A stretch of DNA of 35,696 nucleotides from Planctomycetaceae bacterium (GTDB lineage: Bacteria; Planctomycetota; Phycisphaerae; Phycisphaerales; SM1A02). The stretch covers positions 1 through 35,696 of the forward strand of contig CANLMX010000022.1 in the NCBI GenBank assembly GCA_947492385.1, given 5' to 3'. The notes under the pieces are model-generated. The model had not been told where the DNA came from. It worked only from the letters and a program-made list of their open reading frames with translations, and made no database searches. This document shows, piece after piece, positions 34,582 to 35,696 of the stretch. Position numbers and translations under genes: made by a program. Position 1 is the first letter of the stretch. Each line of letters starts with the position of its first letter.

Positions 34582-35116
34582 CCGCGCCCGCCGAGAGCTT
34601 GAGGTCCTTCAGCGCGCGCCGAACGCGCAGCCGGTCGATCGGGTTCATCTTGTCGGTGATGAGCACGCCCTCGAGGTGGTCGAACTCGTGCTGCCACACT
34701 CGCGCGGCGAACGCCGAGCTCGTCTCGGTGAACTCGTTGCCCTCGAGGTCGAGCGCGCGGATCGTGACGGTCGTCGGGCGCCGCACCGAGCCCCGGATCC
34801 CCGGGAGGCTGAGGCAGCCCTCCTCCATCGGCTCGAGGTCGCCGGTGACGTCCACCAGCACCGGGTTGAGGTACGCGCGCCGCGCCACGTCGCGCTCGGA
34901 GGTCCCGGTGACGAAGATGCGCAGCGACTCGCCGATCTGCGGCGCGGCCAGCCCGGCGCCGTCCTCGGCGTCCATCGTCGCGAACATGTCGGCGACCAGC
35001 GCGCGGATCGAGGCGTCGATCCGGGCCACGGGCAGCGCGCGGCGGCGCAGCACGGGGTCCGGGTACAGCACCACCCGGCGTGCGGCCGCGGGTCCTGCAA
35101 GGGCGTGATCAGGCAT
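34574..35116 (-). CDS. def: Peptide deformylase Def
   Basis: Removes the formyl group from nascent proteins; metal-dependent. The 180-residue protein has all three motifs: GAGLAAPQIG (residues 53-62), EEGCLSLPG with metal ligand Cys101, and QHEFDHLEG with ligands His143 and His147 and catalytic Glu144. It is first in def-fmt-queA, and overlaps fmt by 8 bp. The start ATG 35116 has no Shine-Dalgarno; TAGCAT on the minus strand (35126-35131) lies 9 nt upstream. Confidence 0.96.
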   Translation of the reverse strand: MPDHALAGPAAARRVVLYPDPVLRRRALPVARIDASIRALVADMFATMDAEDGAGLAAPQIGESLRIFVTGTSERDVARRAYLNPVLVDVTGDLEPMEEGCLSLPGIRGSVRRPTTVTIRALDLEGNEFTETSSAFAARVWQHEFDHLEGVLITDKMNPIDRLRVRRALKDLKLSAGADG

Positions 35117-35125
35117 CGCGGCTCG

Positions 35126-35135
35126 ATGCTACGCT
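35126..35135. promoter_or_regulatory. Overlapping candidate -10 elements for def (minus) and the TPR-like gene (plus)
   Basis: In the 50-bp divergent gap, TAGCAT on the minus strand (35126-35131) lies 9 nt before the def start. TACGCT on the plus strand (35130-35135) lies 31 nt before GTG 35167. The two hexamers overlap by 2 bp, so polymerase binding would be mutually exclusive if both are used. Confidence 0.35.
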
Positions 35136-35166
35136 ACGGAGTCCAAGCAGCAGGAGGACCCCGGAC

Positions 35167-35696
35167 GTGATCTTCGGTTGGCGCAAGGATGAATCTGCCG
35201 CGGCGGCCGCGTTCGAGCCGCAGCCCGACAAGGCGAAGAAGTTCTTCGAGCACGCACGGACGGTCGGCGAGGCCGACCAGCTCGAGTACTCGCTGCAGTT
35301 GTGGGCCAACGGGCTGAAGCTCGATCCCACCAACCTCGAGGCGCACGAGGGCATGTACCAGGTCGCCTGCAAGTACCACGGGGCCGGCAGCACGCCCGCC
35401 TCCGGGAAGGACCTGCGCGAGATCGACGGTCCGGGCCCCGTCGACAAGATGGTGGTCGCCGAGTACTGCTGGATGCGCGACCTGAACAACGCGACCCTCG
35501 CGCTGAAGTTCCTGCAGCAGGTCGGCAAGGCCCAGCAGTTCGCGGTGTCCCCGTGGATCGCGCCCAAGGCGCTGAACATCCTCCGCGGCGTGATGAAGGC
35601 CAAGCCGCAGAAGAAGGTCTGGCTGCAGGCGATGGAGATCTTCCAGGCCGCGCAGGCGTTCGACGAGGCGTTCGCGTGCGGCGGCGAGGCGCAGCG
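35167..35696 (+). CDS. TPR-like protein, N-terminal part (3' end outside window)
   Basis: Open from GTG 35167 to the window end with no stop, giving 176 complete codons. AGGAGG at 35152-35157 is a strong ribosome site 9 nt upstream. The product begins MIFGWRKDESAAAAAFEPQPDKAKKFFEHARTV (shortened: MIFGWRKDES, EPQPDKAKKFFEHA). It continues with helix pairs typical of tetratricopeptide repeats: ADQLEYSLQLWANGLKLDPTNLEAHEGMYQVA (shortened: YSLQLWANGLKLDPTNLEAHE), then AEYCWMRDLNNATLALKFLQQ and WLQAMEIFQAAQAFDEAF. No signal peptide, so likely cytoplasmic and a protein-binding scaffold. Proteins of this kind occur in planctomycetes to my knowledge, but I cannot name a function. Confidence 0.75.
   Translation, partial: MIFGWRKDESAAAAAFEPQPDKAKKFFEHARTVGEADQLEYSLQLWANGLKLDPTNLEAHEGMYQVACKYHGAGSTPASGKDLREIDGPGPVDKMVVAEYCWMRDLNNATLALKFLQQVGKAQQFAVSPWIAPKALNILRGVMKAKPQKKVWLQAMEIFQAAQAFDEAFACGGEAQ

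Overview
The window is 35.7 kb of very GC-rich DNA that is almost fully coding. It looks like part of the chromosome of a planctomycete, most plausibly of the Phycisphaerae. The reasons are a DUF1592/DUF1552 protein pair with a planctomycete-type cytochrome motif (CLDCH), hpnC-hpnD-hpnE squalene genes, tandem DUF4139 proteins, many exported Ala/Pro-rich proteins, and a yeast-like large NAD-glutamate dehydrogenase. The taxon is inferred from gene content; there is no rRNA or other marker here. I see no tRNA, rRNA, CRISPR array, insertion sequence or prophage.

Layout, left to right. 1-1470: 3' part of an NAD-glutamate dehydrogenase, then a hairpin. 1586-5192: two tandem, homologous, exported DUF4140/DUF4139 (MuiA-like) proteins. 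5205-6197 (-): a sugar-phosphate isomerase-like TIM barrel. 6324-9582: an exported protein with a CX4CH motif and a coiled-coil lipoprotein with a 12-copy APDAP tail. 9584-14056 (-): a tightly overlapping hpnC-hpnD-hpnE-queG operon (squalene synthesis plus epoxyqueuosine reductase). 14156-16293: ispH and rlmN, divergent from hpnC. 16313-20598 (-): a Cof-type HAD phosphatase overlapping a 1119-residue indolepyruvate oxidoreductase-like protein whose cofactor motifs look eroded. 20664-22648: a membrane-anchored YfgM-like protein overlapping an RluA/RluD-type pseudouridine synthase. 22635-31523 (-): ecsC-like, DUF1592, DUF1552, murE, then, after an inserted plus-strand small-membrane-protein unit with its own terminator (25538-26047), murF and mraY. 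31661-32437: a SIMPL-domain protein. 32485-35116 (-): def-fmt-queA. 35167-end: 5' part of a TPR-like protein.

How the genes fit together. ispH (last step of the MEP pathway) and hpnCDE (farnesyl diphosphate to squalene) are divergent around a 99-bp promoter region, so isoprenoid supply and use may be co-controlled. murE, murF and mraY indicate a meso-diaminopimelate peptidoglycan precursor pathway. queA and queG are two consecutive late steps of queuosine synthesis, in separate operons. def-fmt is the formyl-methionine pair. Many neighbours overlap by GTGA, ATGA or TGATG, which implies translational coupling.

The most notable signals not explained by gene annotation are: a recurrent TAnnnT promoter element (TACACT, TACAGT, TACGCT) sitting 6-10 nt from start codons that lack a Shine-Dalgarno sequence, suggesting leaderless mRNAs; the degenerate oxidoreductase-like protein; and the small membrane-protein unit placed against the direction of the mur cluster.
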